NCBI GenBank assembly: GCA_963742535.1
Contig: CAVUMC010000002.1
Location: 2,046,001-2,110,000, forward strand
Direction of reading: 5' to 3'
DNA: 64,000 nucleotides
DNA from: VRUE01 sp963742535
Lineage (GTDB): Bacteria > Actinomycetota > Thermoleophilia > Solirubrobacterales > 70-9
The notes beneath the pieces are model-generated. The model saw only the letters and a program-made list of their open reading frames with translations, was not told where the DNA came from and ran no database searches. Positions 7,162 through 15,296 of the stretch are shown here, piece by piece. Every line of letters starts with the position of its first letter. Within the stretch, counting starts at the first letter, position 1. The translations under genes and the position numbers were made by a program.

Positions 7162-7461
7162 ATGGCAGAGATCGAGCTGGCGAGGAAGAATGGCTTCGTA
7201 GACCACCTGCGCGCCTATCACGTGCTTCTCGACGGCGACCAAATAGGAGAGGTCCGAGCGGGGGAGACGCTGGTCTATGACGTCAAGCCTGGCCACCATG
7301 AGGTTCAGCTCAAGATCGACTGGTGTTGGAGCCGCAAGATCCAGCTTGATCTGGATGCTGGATCGTCTGTGCGGCTCCGCTGCAGGCCTCGCAGCCTGCT
7401 GACTGTCTTTTACGGCGTCACCTTCGGTCGGCATGAATACATCAAGCTCGAGGTGAGTTAG
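7162..7461 (+). CDS. hypothetical 99-aa protein
   Basis: A small strand-rich protein: YHVLLDGDQIGEVRAGETLV, then YDVKPGHHEVQLKIDW and IQLDLDAGSSVRLRC. The pattern of a short gly-containing strand, turn and GxHxVxLxID resembles PEGA-like beta-sandwich segments, but I cannot name the family with certainty. There is no signal peptide or TM helix. It diverges from the antitoxin with 29 bp between starts and ends just before the candidate right end of the island. Confidence 0.6.
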   Translation: MAEIELARKNGFVDHLRAYHVLLDGDQIGEVRAGETLVYDVKPGHHEVQLKIDWCWSRKIQLDLDAGSSVRLRCRPRSLLTVFYGVTFGRHEYIKLEVS

Positions 7462-7466
7462 CCGGT

Positions 7467-7482
7467 CTCTCCGGGTCGCATC
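7467..7482. other. candidate attR: degenerate copy of the tRNA-Glu 3' end
   Basis: tctctccgggtcgcat matches the tRNA 3' end at 541-555 except for one inserted T. It lies 5 nt after the last island gene. A second tRNA-Glu-like fragment, ctttcaagccgaaggtcgag at about 7533-7552, matches the anticodon arm and variable loop (513-532) with one mismatch. The two fragments are out of tRNA order, so the junction has been rearranged or the similarity is partly fortuitous. Confidence 0.35.
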
Positions 7483-7850
7483 TCGGTCGCATCGCCCCAG
7501 CAATCCCGCTCCCCAAGCGGCCCACCCCCAGCCTTTCAAGCCGAAGGTCGAGGGGGGCGTTCGGCTTCGATGAGGCTTCGTCGGGGGAGCTCGTGCTTGC
7601 CGCGTCGCTCGGCCGCGTAATGATTTGTCTGCTGAAGCTGGGGTGGTCAGACTCCCGGGTGGCGTCATGTAAGTGACCAAAGCACGACCGCTGGGGCGCA
7701 GTCAGGCGGCGTTTTCGAAGGTGGAGCGACTTCCTAGGATTTCTTTCTCATCCAGGCGGCTTGAAGTACGAGATTGTTTATGGTTTTCTAGCCGCACCTG
7801 GGAAGGAAGTAGAAGCTGGGGGGTCTGGTGCTGTATTTGAGGTTGCTGGG
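7483..7850. other. intergenic stretch without a gene
   Basis: Apart from the tRNA-like fragment near 7533-7552, I see no convincing coding frame, RNA gene or strong hairpin in these 368 bp. The in-frame extension of the next gene from an ATG at 7761 lacks protein-like character and precedes a clean signal peptide. The upstream promoter of the secreted-protein pair should be here. Confidence 0.4.
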
Positions 7851-10754
7851 ATGAGGATGAGGTGGGGGTGGGCCGCTAAGACAGCAGTCTTTGCATTCGC
7901 CTTGCTGGCTATGGGGGCTTCCACGGCGAACGCCTCCTTCGGCTTCAAGCCCGGTAAGGAAGGCTTCTCGGTCAGCGTCATGGCCGATGGCGGCAAAGCG
8001 GCCAGCGCAGCCGGCACCCATCCCTACCAATGGGGCATGCACCTGGGGTTCAAGGAAGCGGGGGGAGGGTTCCCCGACGGGGATTTGCGCGATTTGGCGA
8101 TCGAAAGCCCCCAAGGGATGCTGTTGAACCCGTCTGCCGTCGAGCAGTGCTCCCAGGCTGACTTCGCCGCTCCGCGCTCCTCGCCTTTTGGGGACACCCT
8201 TTCGGGGGAGAGCTGTCAAGACCGCGCCCAGGTCGGCACGATCGAGGTCCACACCTCCTTCGGCGGGGGAGTCACCAGGCGCTTTGGGCTCTTCAACCTG
8301 AAAGCCGCCCCGGGACTGCCGGCGCAGCTGGGTGCCTCGCCCTTTGGCTCGCCGATCGTCTTCGACGTCACCCTGGAACCGGACTCCTCCGGGCGCTACC
8401 AGCTCTCCCTCGCTTTGTCTGATTTCTCCCAGTCCATCGACGCGGAGGGTCTTGACCTCACCCTTTGGGGCATCCCCTGGAATGCCTCTCACAACGGCGA
8501 ACGGGGCAATTGCCTAAACGAGGCAGAACCGATCTATCCCTGGGCCAAATGCTCGACAGGCCCTCCCGGGGAATTCCCACCGAAAGCATTCCTCAGCCTT
8601 CCGACCGAGTGCTCGCCGCGACTCTCCTTCACGGCCACTGCCAGCTCATGGCAATCCTCGGGGAAAGTGGGCGCGACCGCCGTCAACGAGAACACGCTTG
8701 AACAAGCGGTTCCACTGAACGCCTGCGCCAGCCTCCCCTTCACCCCCCAGCCGATCGGCCTGCTGAACACCACCAACGCCTCGACCTCATCGGGCTATGC
8801 CTTCCGCCTCACCGCCGATGAGGAAGGGCTGGTCCAGCCGACCCAGCCTGTGCCGTCTTCGGCACGCAAGGTCGTGGTGCACCTGCCCCAGGGCGTAACC
8901 GTCAACCCCTCGGTCGGAGCCGGCCTGATCGGCTGCTCCCCGGGCCAATACGCGTCAGAGACCCCCTTCAACGGCCAGGGAGCCGGTTGTCCCAACGGCT
9001 CGAAGATCGGCGACTTCATCGTCCAGACTCCGCTCTTTGAAGACGTGGCGGGCAGGGAATTCTTCAACGGGGCGATCTATTTGGCCTCTCCCAGGGACAA
9101 CCCATCGGGTTCCTTGGTCGCCGTCTATCTCGTAGCCAAGCTTCCGCAAAGGGGCGTAATGATCAAGCTCCCAGGCAAGATCGACCCCAATCCCCAAGAC
9201 GGCACGATCACAGCCACCTTCGAAGGATTGCCCCAGCTCCCCTATACCGACCTCTCGATGGACTTCCGGGCGGGGCAGAGGGCCTTCCTGATCAGCCCGC
9301 CAACCTGTGGGGAAGCGATCACGAGGACGGAGATGACCCCCTGGTCCAACGAAACCACGGTCTCAGGCACCCCGACCTCCTCAGACATCACCTCAGGAGT
9401 CGACTTCGGCCCCTGCCCTTCAGGGACGCCTCCCTTCAACGTAGAAGCCGTAACCGGCGGCATCAACTCCAACGTCAACTCCTACACCCCCTACTACGTC
9501 CACCTCACCCGCCACGACACCGACCAGGAGATCACCTCCTACTCCCTGGTTCTTCCCAAGGGCATCACCGGCAAGCTCGCGGGAGTCCCCTACTGCCCTG
9601 AGGCAGGCATCGAAGCCTCACGCCGAAACACCGGCTTTGGCGAGGAAGCCCATCCCTCGTGTCCCGCGGCATCGCAGGTAGGGCGGACCCTGACCGGCTA
9701 CGGGGTGGGACCAGCCTTGACCTATGCCGCCGGGAGGATCTACCTCGCAGGCCCCTACCACGGCGCTCCTCTGTCCCTCGTAACCGTCAACTCCGCCACG
9801 GTCGGCCCCTTTGACCTCGGCACGATCGTGATCCGCTCCGCCTTCCAGGTCGATCCCCATACCGCGCAATTGAGGATCGACTCCTCGGCCTCAGACCCGA
9901 TCCCCCACATCATCGACGGCATCCCCCTGCACCTAAGGGAGGTCCGCATCTACATGGACCGCCCCTCCTTCACCCACAACCCCTCGAGCTGTGAGCCATC
10001 TGAGCTCGAATCGACGCTGACCGGCTCCGGAGCGACCTTTGAAAGCGCCGCTGACGATTCCAAGGTCACGGTCTCCCGCCACTTCCAGCTCTTGAACTGC
10101 TCCACCCTGGGCTTCAAGCCGAAGCTAGGCATAAGGCTCAGGGGCAACTTCCACCGCGGCGGCTACCCCCAGCTGCGGGCCACCTTCGCCGCCAGAGGGC
10201 CCCAGGACTCAAACCTGAGGCGGATCGAGGTCGAAATGCCCCATGCCGAGTTCCTGGCCCAAAACCACATCAGGGAAATCTGCTCGCGAGTCCAGTTCAC
10301 AGACAAACGCTGTCCTGCCGGTTCGGTCTACGGCTCCGCCGTCGCCTACACGCCTCTCTTGGACGATCCGCTCAGGGGCAACGTGTATTTGCGCTCCTCG
10401 ACCGGCAAGCTGCCCGACCTGGTCGCTGACCTCTACTCCGGCGCGGTCCGCATCGTCGTCGAAGGCCACATCGGCCCCACGAAGCAGGGTGGCATCGATG
10501 CCTTCTTCGACGAACTCCCAGACCAGCCCCTCGATCGCTTCGTGATGACGCTGCGAGGCGGCAAGCACGGCCTCTTGACCAACTCGGTCGACATTTGCGT
10601 CGCTCCTCCCTTCGCCACGATTTCGTCGATCGCCCAAAACAACATCGGGGCCAAGTTCAAAACGGTGCTCAGGGGCACTTGCAAGGGGAAGGGAAAGAAG
10701 AAAGGTAAAGGCAAGCCAGACAAGCACCGCAACCGTGGGAGGGAAGGCCGATGA
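7851..10754 (+). CDS. large secreted protein with three diverged repeat modules
   Basis: From the ATG at 7851 the protein has 967 residues and opens with a signal peptide (MRMRWGWAAKTAVFAFALLA, cleavage after ANA). Three modules of roughly 95-110 residues are recognisable near residues 380-486, 604-712 and 821-915. Each begins CPxxSxxG, continues with G-x-I/V-YL, and ends with an FxxLPxxP- or IPLHL-like turn and a closing Cys. The C-terminus is a Lys/Gly/Arg-rich tail. The protein is presumably exported and wall- or envelope-associated. The following NHL gene overlaps it by 4 bp. I recognise no characterised family. Confidence 0.85.
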   Translation: MRMRWGWAAKTAVFAFALLAMGASTANASFGFKPGKEGFSVSVMADGGKAASAAGTHPYQWGMHLGFKEAGGGFPDGDLRDLAIESPQGMLLNPSAVEQCSQADFAAPRSSPFGDTLSGESCQDRAQVGTIEVHTSFGGGVTRRFGLFNLKAAPGLPAQLGASPFGSPIVFDVTLEPDSSGRYQLSLALSDFSQSIDAEGLDLTLWGIPWNASHNGERGNCLNEAEPIYPWAKCSTGPPGEFPPKAFLSLPTECSPRLSFTATASSWQSSGKVGATAVNENTLEQAVPLNACASLPFTPQPIGLLNTTNASTSSGYAFRLTADEEGLVQPTQPVPSSARKVVVHLPQGVTVNPSVGAGLIGCSPGQYASETPFNGQGAGCPNGSKIGDFIVQTPLFEDVAGREFFNGAIYLASPRDNPSGSLVAVYLVAKLPQRGVMIKLPGKIDPNPQDGTITATFEGLPQLPYTDLSMDFRAGQRAFLISPPTCGEAITRTEMTPWSNETTVSGTPTSSDITSGVDFGPCPSGTPPFNVEAVTGGINSNVNSYTPYYVHLTRHDTDQEITSYSLVLPKGITGKLAGVPYCPEAGIEASRRNTGFGEEAHPSCPAASQVGRTLTGYGVGPALTYAAGRIYLAGPYHGAPLSLVTVNSATVGPFDLGTIVIRSAFQVDPHTAQLRIDSSASDPIPHIIDGIPLHLREVRIYMDRPSFTHNPSSCEPSELESTLTGSGATFESAADDSKVTVSRHFQLLNCSTLGFKPKLGIRLRGNFHRGGYPQLRATFAARGPQDSNLRRIEVEMPHAEFLAQNHIREICSRVQFTDKRCPAGSVYGSAVAYTPLLDDPLRGNVYLRSSTGKLPDLVADLYSGAVRIVVEGHIGPTKQGGIDAFFDELPDQPLDRFVMTLRGGKHGLLTNSVDICVAPPFATISSIAQNNIGAKFKTVLRGTCKGKGKKKGKGKPDKHRNRGREGR

Positions 10755-12040
10755 GAGCAATCAGGCGGCTCTGGCTGGCGAGCGCCTGCATAGGACTACT
10801 GGCGTTCGGGGGCACCTCTCCGGCTCAGGCAGCCTTCGATGATCCACTGTTCTTCTACACCCCGTTTCCATCTTCGTCTGAACCGCCGTCATCGCTGCCC
10901 CCGCCGGTAGGCACGCTAGCCGGACCCTGTGGGCTCACAGTTGATCCCGCGGGACGCATCTATGTCTCCGACTATTACCACCGGAACGTTGATGTCTTTG
11001 GCTTGACCAAAGACCCCAAACCGCCTCTCAAATACCTAAGTCTGCCGAGTTTGCCGCTGAGCGCCTACTCGGGCTACGCCAATCCCCACACCGGCCCCCT
11101 TGACGACCCTTGCGGCCTGGCCTTTGACACTTCGGGCGCCCTCTACGTCAACGACTACCACCGCGAGGTGGTCCGCTTCCCCACCCCGATCTCGCTTGAC
11201 AACCCAGGCAACAACGTGATCGACACTGGCGATCCCTCCAACATCTATGACAACCCCACTGGCGTGGCAGTCGATCCGGCTACCAACCACGCTTACGTCG
11301 ATGACCGCGTTTACGTGGCTGAGTACACCTCCGCAGGGGGCCTTGTGCAGAAAATTGGGCAAGGCACGCTTCAAGACGGCTATGGGATCGCCGTCTCCGG
11401 ATATCCGGAGACCGCCGGTCGCCTATACGTTCCCGACGCAGGTAGCAGCACGGTCGACGTATATGACCCAGAAGCCGACTCGGACAACCCGATCGCCTCT
11501 CTGACCAAGCCCGGCGGCTTCGGCTCTCTCGTCGATTCCGCGATCGCGGTGGACAACGTCACTGGCGAGATCTACGTCACCGACACGATCGGGCCCCAGT
11601 TCAGTGAGAGCCCCCAGGCAGTGGTCTATGTCTTCAGTGCAGCTGGTGCCTATGAGGGGCGCCTCAAGTACGCGACGATCAATGCGGCTCCTGTTGGGCT
11701 CGCCGTGGACAACTCGGGAACCTCCACGCAAAGCCAGGTCTACGTGACCTCGGGAATCGCCGAACCCTCCGGCATCTATGCCTACGCCCCGCACGCGGCC
11801 ACCAGCACCTCCGCGCCGCCGCTTGCCCTCTCCAGCGCCGGCGGAGGGGGCTCAGCGGCCGCAGCTACCCCCAGCGCCGCGGCTCCAGCTGGGGCCGACG
11901 CGCCTGCATCGGCCCCAGGCCCCAGCTCCTTGGCTCAGAGCGATGTGTTGCGGAGGACAGAGGCGCGCAAGCGCCGGCGACATGCGATCTTGCGCCGTCA
12001 AGCTCACAGAAGGCACATCCGCAGAGCCCAGAGGCACTAG
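10751..12040 (+). CDS. secreted NHL-repeat beta-propeller protein
   Basis: This 429-residue protein has a signal peptide (residues 1-27, ending AQA). It is followed by NHL-like blades such as GPCGLTVDPAGRIYVSDYYH, DDPCGLAFDTSGALYVNDYH and NPTGVAVDPATNHAYV, indicating an extracellular six-bladed propeller. The last 80 residues are a Ser/Ala/Pro-rich linker and a highly basic tail (RRTEARKRRRHAILRRQAHR). The start overlaps the stop of the large modular protein (ATGA), so the pair is likely made together and may interact at the cell surface. Ligand unknown. Confidence 0.85.
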   Translation: MRAIRRLWLASACIGLLAFGGTSPAQAAFDDPLFFYTPFPSSSEPPSSLPPPVGTLAGPCGLTVDPAGRIYVSDYYHRNVDVFGLTKDPKPPLKYLSLPSLPLSAYSGYANPHTGPLDDPCGLAFDTSGALYVNDYHREVVRFPTPISLDNPGNNVIDTGDPSNIYDNPTGVAVDPATNHAYVDDRVYVAEYTSAGGLVQKIGQGTLQDGYGIAVSGYPETAGRLYVPDAGSSTVDVYDPEADSDNPIASLTKPGGFGSLVDSAIAVDNVTGEIYVTDTIGPQFSESPQAVVYVFSAAGAYEGRLKYATINAAPVGLAVDNSGTSTQSQVYVTSGIAEPSGIYAYAPHAATSTSAPPLALSSAGGGGSAAAATPSAAAPAGADAPASAPGPSSLAQSDVLRRTEARKRRRHAILRRQAHRRHIRRAQRH

Positions 12041-12055
12041 CGCTGAGGTCACTGT

Positions 12056-12505
12056 TCAGACGCCGGCAACCCCGCCAAGTGCTCGCCCGAGATTGTCGAA
12101 GCACACACCCCAACCCTCTTCGTGATTACGCACTGACTCTTCGTCCCTGAGGTTGCTGTGGGTGAAGCGCACCTTGGTGGCGCCATCGATCTCTTCGAAG
12201 TCGAGCTCGATCAGGGTTTCGCGGTCCTCCTCGTCGCGATCCCAGGTCCAGGTGAAGGCGAGGCGGGTGGGAGGGTCGACCTCGGTGTAGTGCCCGCCGC
12301 CTCCGTGCTCGGCTCCGTCTTGCGGGTTTCGCATGACGATGCGGACCGGGCCGCCGAGGCGTAGGTCCACCTGCGCCTCTGGCGTTTCCCAGCCGGGCTG
12401 GCCGTAGAACCAGCGGCGCAGCACCTCCTCGCTGGTCCAGGCGTCGAAGACGGCTTGGGCGGGGGCCTGGAAGGTGCGCTCGATGTTCAGTGTCTCGCCG
12501 CTCAT
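12056..12505 (-). CDS. SRPBCC/AHSA1-type domain protein
   Basis: This 149-residue START-like fold has the AHSA1 pattern: IERTFQAPAQAVFDAWTSEE, RRWFYGQPGW, then FTWTWDRDEEDRETLIELDF and the C-terminal helix HEEGWGVCFDNLGRAL. It likely binds a hydrophobic ligand or acts as a co-chaperone-like protein. It is the last gene of a four-gene operon led by an ArsR repressor, an arrangement common for this family in actinobacteria. Its start overlaps the stop of the small upstream gene. Confidence 0.9.
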   Translation of the reverse strand: MSGETLNIERTFQAPAQAVFDAWTSEEVLRRWFYGQPGWETPEAQVDLRLGGPVRIVMRNPQDGAEHGGGGHYTEVDPPTRLAFTWTWDRDEEDRETLIELDFEEIDGATKVRFTHSNLRDEESVRNHEEGWGVCFDNLGRALGGVAGV

Positions 12506-12636
12506 TGGTCACCATCCTTGTCGCGCCAGCGCACGGCGATCCATGCTCTCACCACCGCCAGGCCCGCGCCGGCGCCGGCCAGGGAGGGGAGGAACTCCTC
12601 CACGGGCATGCCGCCGACGTGCGCGAGCGGGATCAC
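12502..12636 (-). CDS. 44-aa small membrane-like protein
   Basis: A short frame with GTG start reads MIPLAHVGGMPVEEFLPSLA followed by a hydrophobic stretch (GAGAGLAVVRAWIAVRW) and a charged end. It overlaps both neighbours by 4 bp, GTGA with the DUF899 gene and ATGA with the SRPBCC gene. This is strong evidence for translation within the operon. Probable single-pass or amphipathic membrane protein. Function unknown. Confidence 0.7.
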   Translation of the reverse strand: MIPLAHVGGMPVEEFLPSLAGAGAGLAVVRAWIAVRWRDKDGDQ

Positions 12637-13370
12637 GGGCGCGGGCTCCTCGAGCCCCGCTGTGAGTCGGTGGCCGCCGACAGGGCTGCCTCGTGGACGG
12701 TCGGTTCGTCGTACTCGTCGTGGAGGTTCCACCATGCGTACGGTTCGGTCTGGGGGTAGTCCTCGGGCGAGTCCTCCCATTTCTCCTGGCGGCCGAGCGC
12801 GGTGATGTCGAGGTATGCCCAGGCCGTTCCCAGTGCCTCGTCGCCGCGCTTGTCGATGAAGTACGTGCGGAAGATCCGGTCGTCATCGTCGCGGTAGAAG
12901 ACGTTGGTTCCGTGCCATTCGTCGACGCCGAAGTCAGCGTCGAAGTCATCGGTGATCGTGTACCAAGGCATCTCCCAACCCATCCGCGCCTTCCAACGCT
13001 CGATGTCCGCCTGCGGGGCGCGCGAGGCGTTGACGAACGTGGTGTCGCGCGAGTTGAGGTGGGCGAGGTTGGCGACCTGGTCGGCCATGAACGAGCAGCC
13101 GCGGCAGCCGCTCTCCGGCCAGCCCGTCACGCCGGGCTCGAAAAAGAAGCGATAGACGATTAGCTGGTGGCGCCCCTCGAACAGGTCGAGCAGGCTGGCC
13201 GGTCCGCCAGGACCCTCAAAGCGGTAGTCCTTCTCGACGGCCATCCTCGGCATTCGGCGTCGTTCCGCTGCAAGCGCATCGCGAGCCCGGGTCAACTCCT
13301 TCTCCTTAATCAACAGCTCCTCGCGGGCGGCACTCCACTCAGCGGGAGAGACGATCGGCGGCATCTTCAT
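12633..13370 (-). CDS. DUF899 thioredoxin-like family protein
   Basis: This 245-residue protein has the typical DUF899 order. An N-terminal helix (SPAEWSAAREELLIKEKELT) leads to MPRMAVEKDYRFEGPGG, the LLDLFEGRHQLIVYRFFFEP strand and the GCRGCSFMADQ redox-like motif. WHGTNVFYRDDDD and the DITALGRQEKWEDSP end follow. The fold resembles peroxiredoxin/thioredoxin; enzymatic activity is not established for the family. It follows the ArsR gene with 4-bp overlap and precedes the 44-aa gene. It is presumably repressed by the ArsR protein. Confidence 0.9.
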   Translation of the reverse strand: MKMPPIVSPAEWSAAREELLIKEKELTRARDALAAERRRMPRMAVEKDYRFEGPGGPASLLDLFEGRHQLIVYRFFFEPGVTGWPESGCRGCSFMADQVANLAHLNSRDTTFVNASRAPQADIERWKARMGWEMPWYTITDDFDADFGVDEWHGTNVFYRDDDDRIFRTYFIDKRGDEALGTAWAYLDITALGRQEKWEDSPEDYPQTEPYAWWNLHDEYDEPTVHEAALSAATDSQRGSRSPRP

Positions 13371-13678
13371 TTCGCTTCCTCCTTCAAGTACTCATCGACC
13401 ACATCGAATAGGCGCTCCCAGAGGGCGCGCTGGCGATCCATCCAGTCGGCGGCTTCATCGAGCACGGCGGGCTCAAGTGAGAGCCGGTGGGTCCGCCCCT
13501 CGATCACCCGGGTGACGACACCCGTCTCCTCCAGCACCTTTAGGTGCTTGGAGATCGCCGGCTTGGAGACGTCGAAGCCACGGGTGACTTCGCTGACGGT
13601 CGCCGAGCCGGCGGCAAGGCGTTCGACGATCTCCAGGCGGATTGGGTGAGCGAGAGCCCTGAATGAATCGTTAACCAT
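13367..13678 (-). CDS. ArsR/SmtB-family transcriptional repressor
   Basis: A 103-residue winged-helix protein: FRALAHPIRLEIVERLAAGS, then TVSEVTRGFDVSKPAISKHL and KVLEETGVVTRVIEGRTHRL, closing with a helix (DWMDRQRALWERLFDVVDEY). No CxC metal site is present, which fits the HTH_20 group that regulates SRPBCC/AHSA1 operons. A 9-bp inverted repeat overlaps its own start codon, indicating autorepression of the whole operon. Confidence 0.93.
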   Translation of the reverse strand: MVNDSFRALAHPIRLEIVERLAAGSATVSEVTRGFDVSKPAISKHLKVLEETGVVTRVIEGRTHRLSLEPAVLDEAADWMDRQRALWERLFDVVDEYLKEEAK

Positions 13679-13690
13679 TTAGTTAACGAT
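13667..13690. promoter_or_regulatory. operator of the ArsR operon
   Basis: ATCGTTAAC (13667-13675) and GTTAACGAT (13682-13690) form a perfect inverted repeat separated by 6 bp, covering the start codon of the ArsR gene. The size and placement are those of a dimeric winged-helix repressor site. Confidence 0.75.
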
Positions 13691-13724
13691 AGCGAAGAGC
13701 GAAATCGGCCGAGCCCGAGACCAA

Positions 13725-14477
13725 TTACGCGCTAGGAACGACCACCAGCCGCAACCCCACGTCCAGCTCCTCCGCTTCGCGCAGATGGCCGTAGCGCTCG
13801 TCCCAGGTCCCGCTCTCGAGATCGGCGATGAGTCGCTCGCGGCCGTCGCGGCGTGCCTGCTCGGAGATGCTCTGCCAGACCCACATCGGCCGCAGGACCT
13901 CCTCGTCGAGAAGCATCTCCGGGCGCGCCCAGAGCGCGGCGAAGAAGAGGTCCGTGCAGTTCCGAGGGACCGGGATGGGGGAGACGGTGGCCTTCGGGAA
14001 CCGCTCTGCCAGCTCGCCGCTGGTGGCACCCGCCCGCCGCTTCAGCCCCAGCATCTCGGGGAAGTAGTCGCGGGGGATCCAGAGGTCTTTGAGCCCGAAG
14101 TGGTCGAAAGTGACGATCACGATGCGCTCGCGGCTCACTCGCCGCATCTCCGCCAGGCCCGCATCCAGGTCCGCCCAGTGATGCGCGGTCAGCACCGCCA
14201 TCGCGGCGTCGAAGCTGTCGTCGCCAAATGGCAGCGCTTCCGCGCTCGCCTGCACGACGGGGGCCGAGCCTGCCGGCCGCTGGGCGATCATCTCGCCCGA
14301 GGGCTCGACCGCGGTCACCTCGTGATCGGGCGGCTCGTAGGACCCCGTTCCGGCCCCGACGTTGAGTACCGTTCGTGCTGCGCCGAGCGCTTCATCGATC
14401 CTCGCGGCGATGCGCGGATCGGGCCGGCGCACCCCCGCGTAACCGCGTCCGAGCCGGTCGTACTGGGGCGCGCTCAC
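13725..14477 (-). CDS. class I SAM-dependent methyltransferase
   Basis: This 250-residue protein has a Rossmann-like methyltransferase domain. Motif I is VLNVGAGTGSYEP (residues about 37-49). The acidic end of strand 2 is AVEPSGEMI. Motif II/III is ALPFGDDSFDAAMAVLTAHH, typical of Methyltransf_11. The C-terminal half (RPMWVWQSISEQARRDGRER) is a family-specific cap. Substrate unknown. It lies upstream of the ArsR operon on the same strand with a 46-bp gap, and its start is about 90 bp from the divergent rpmG gene. Confidence 0.9.
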   Translation of the reverse strand: MSAPQYDRLGRGYAGVRRPDPRIAARIDEALGAARTVLNVGAGTGSYEPPDHEVTAVEPSGEMIAQRPAGSAPVVQASAEALPFGDDSFDAAMAVLTAHHWADLDAGLAEMRRVSRERIVIVTFDHFGLKDLWIPRDYFPEMLGLKRRAGATSGELAERFPKATVSPIPVPRNCTDLFFAALWARPEMLLDEEVLRPMWVWQSISEQARRDGRERLIADLESGTWDERYGHLREAEELDVGLRLVVVPSA

Positions 14478-14568
14478 CAGCTCACTCTAGGCGCTATCCT
14501 TCGCCTCAGCCTCGCGCCTCGGCCCGGGGTTTTTCCTTGTAATGGCGCGTAAGTAATCGAGGGAGTAA

Positions 14569-14733
14569 ATGGCTCGCGGAGATGTCCGCATCGCAGTGAC
14601 GATGGCTTGCGAAGACTGCAAGCGACGCAACTACCAGACCAATAAGTCCAGGCGCAATTCGCCGGACCGCATCGAGCTGCGCAAGTACTGCCACTGGTGC
14701 GGCAAGCACACGGCGCATAAGGAGACGCGCTAG
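14569..14733 (+). CDS. rpmG: ribosomal protein bL33
   Basis: A 54-residue protein. It has the Zn-ribbon cysteines Cys14/Cys17 (ACEDC) and Cys41/Cys44 (YCHWC) and the family pattern RNYQTNKSRRN, then RIELRKYC. This is the zinc-binding C+ paralogue. A GGGAG box precedes the ATG. It heads the rpmG-secE-nusG-rplK-rplA series and is separated from secE by only 5 bp. Confidence 0.97.
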   Translation: MARGDVRIAVTMACEDCKRRNYQTNKSRRNSPDRIELRKYCHWCGKHTAHKETR

Positions 14734-14738
14734 CCCCA

Positions 14739-15263
14739 ATGGCCAAGACGCGCGCACAGCGCAAGGCCGAGCGCCGCGCTCGCGAAGAGCAAGAGCGCAA
14801 GCGCATCGGTGGGGAGCGCACCGCGGAGTCGCGGGCGCAGCACGACACCCAGGTGCCGGTCTCCGGAGAGATCGCCGAGATTGAAGCGGTGGAGCGCGGC
14901 ATCGCTGCCGGCGCTCCTGAGACCGCGCTCGAGACTCCCGACGCGCCCAAGCCCTCCCGGGCCGACAAGCGCGCTGAAGCGAAGGCGGCAAAAGAATCCG
15001 ATAAGCGCAAGCGGACTGAGCAGAAGCGCCGTGAGAGCGAGCAGCTCGCCAAGAAGCAGAAACAGGCGCAGGCGGATCGCCAGCGCGGTGGCGTGATCGG
15101 CTTCTTCATCTCCTGCTGGGCCGAGCTGAAAAAGGTCCAGTGGCCGGATCGCGACACCCTCGTGCAGGCCACCGCCGTCACCGTCATCTTCGTCGCCGTC
15201 GCCGCTACTTACCTCGGCGCGCTCGACGCGGCGTTCAACTTCCTCGTCAAACAGATCCTCTAG
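14739..15263 (+). CDS. secE: preprotein translocase subunit SecE with long N-terminal extension
   Basis: This is the small subunit that clamps SecY in the translocon. The SecE domain lies at residues about 112-174, with the amphipathic helix SCWAELKKVQWPDRDTLVQA and a single TM helix (AVTVIFVAVAATYLGALDAA). About 110 residues precede it, rich in Lys/Arg/Glu/Ala and probably coiled coil or disordered. This is far longer than the usual 10-60 residues. The ATG at 14739 follows rpmG by 5 bp. A shorter product cannot be excluded, but the frame is open and charged throughout. Confidence 0.93.
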   Translation: MAKTRAQRKAERRAREEQERKRIGGERTAESRAQHDTQVPVSGEIAEIEAVERGIAAGAPETALETPDAPKPSRADKRAEAKAAKESDKRKRTEQKRRESEQLAKKQKQAQADRQRGGVIGFFISCWAELKKVQWPDRDTLVQATAVTVIFVAVAATYLGALDAAFNFLVKQIL

Positions 15264-15296
15264 CGGATCCCAAAACAAAGGCAAGGCTTCCTAACG

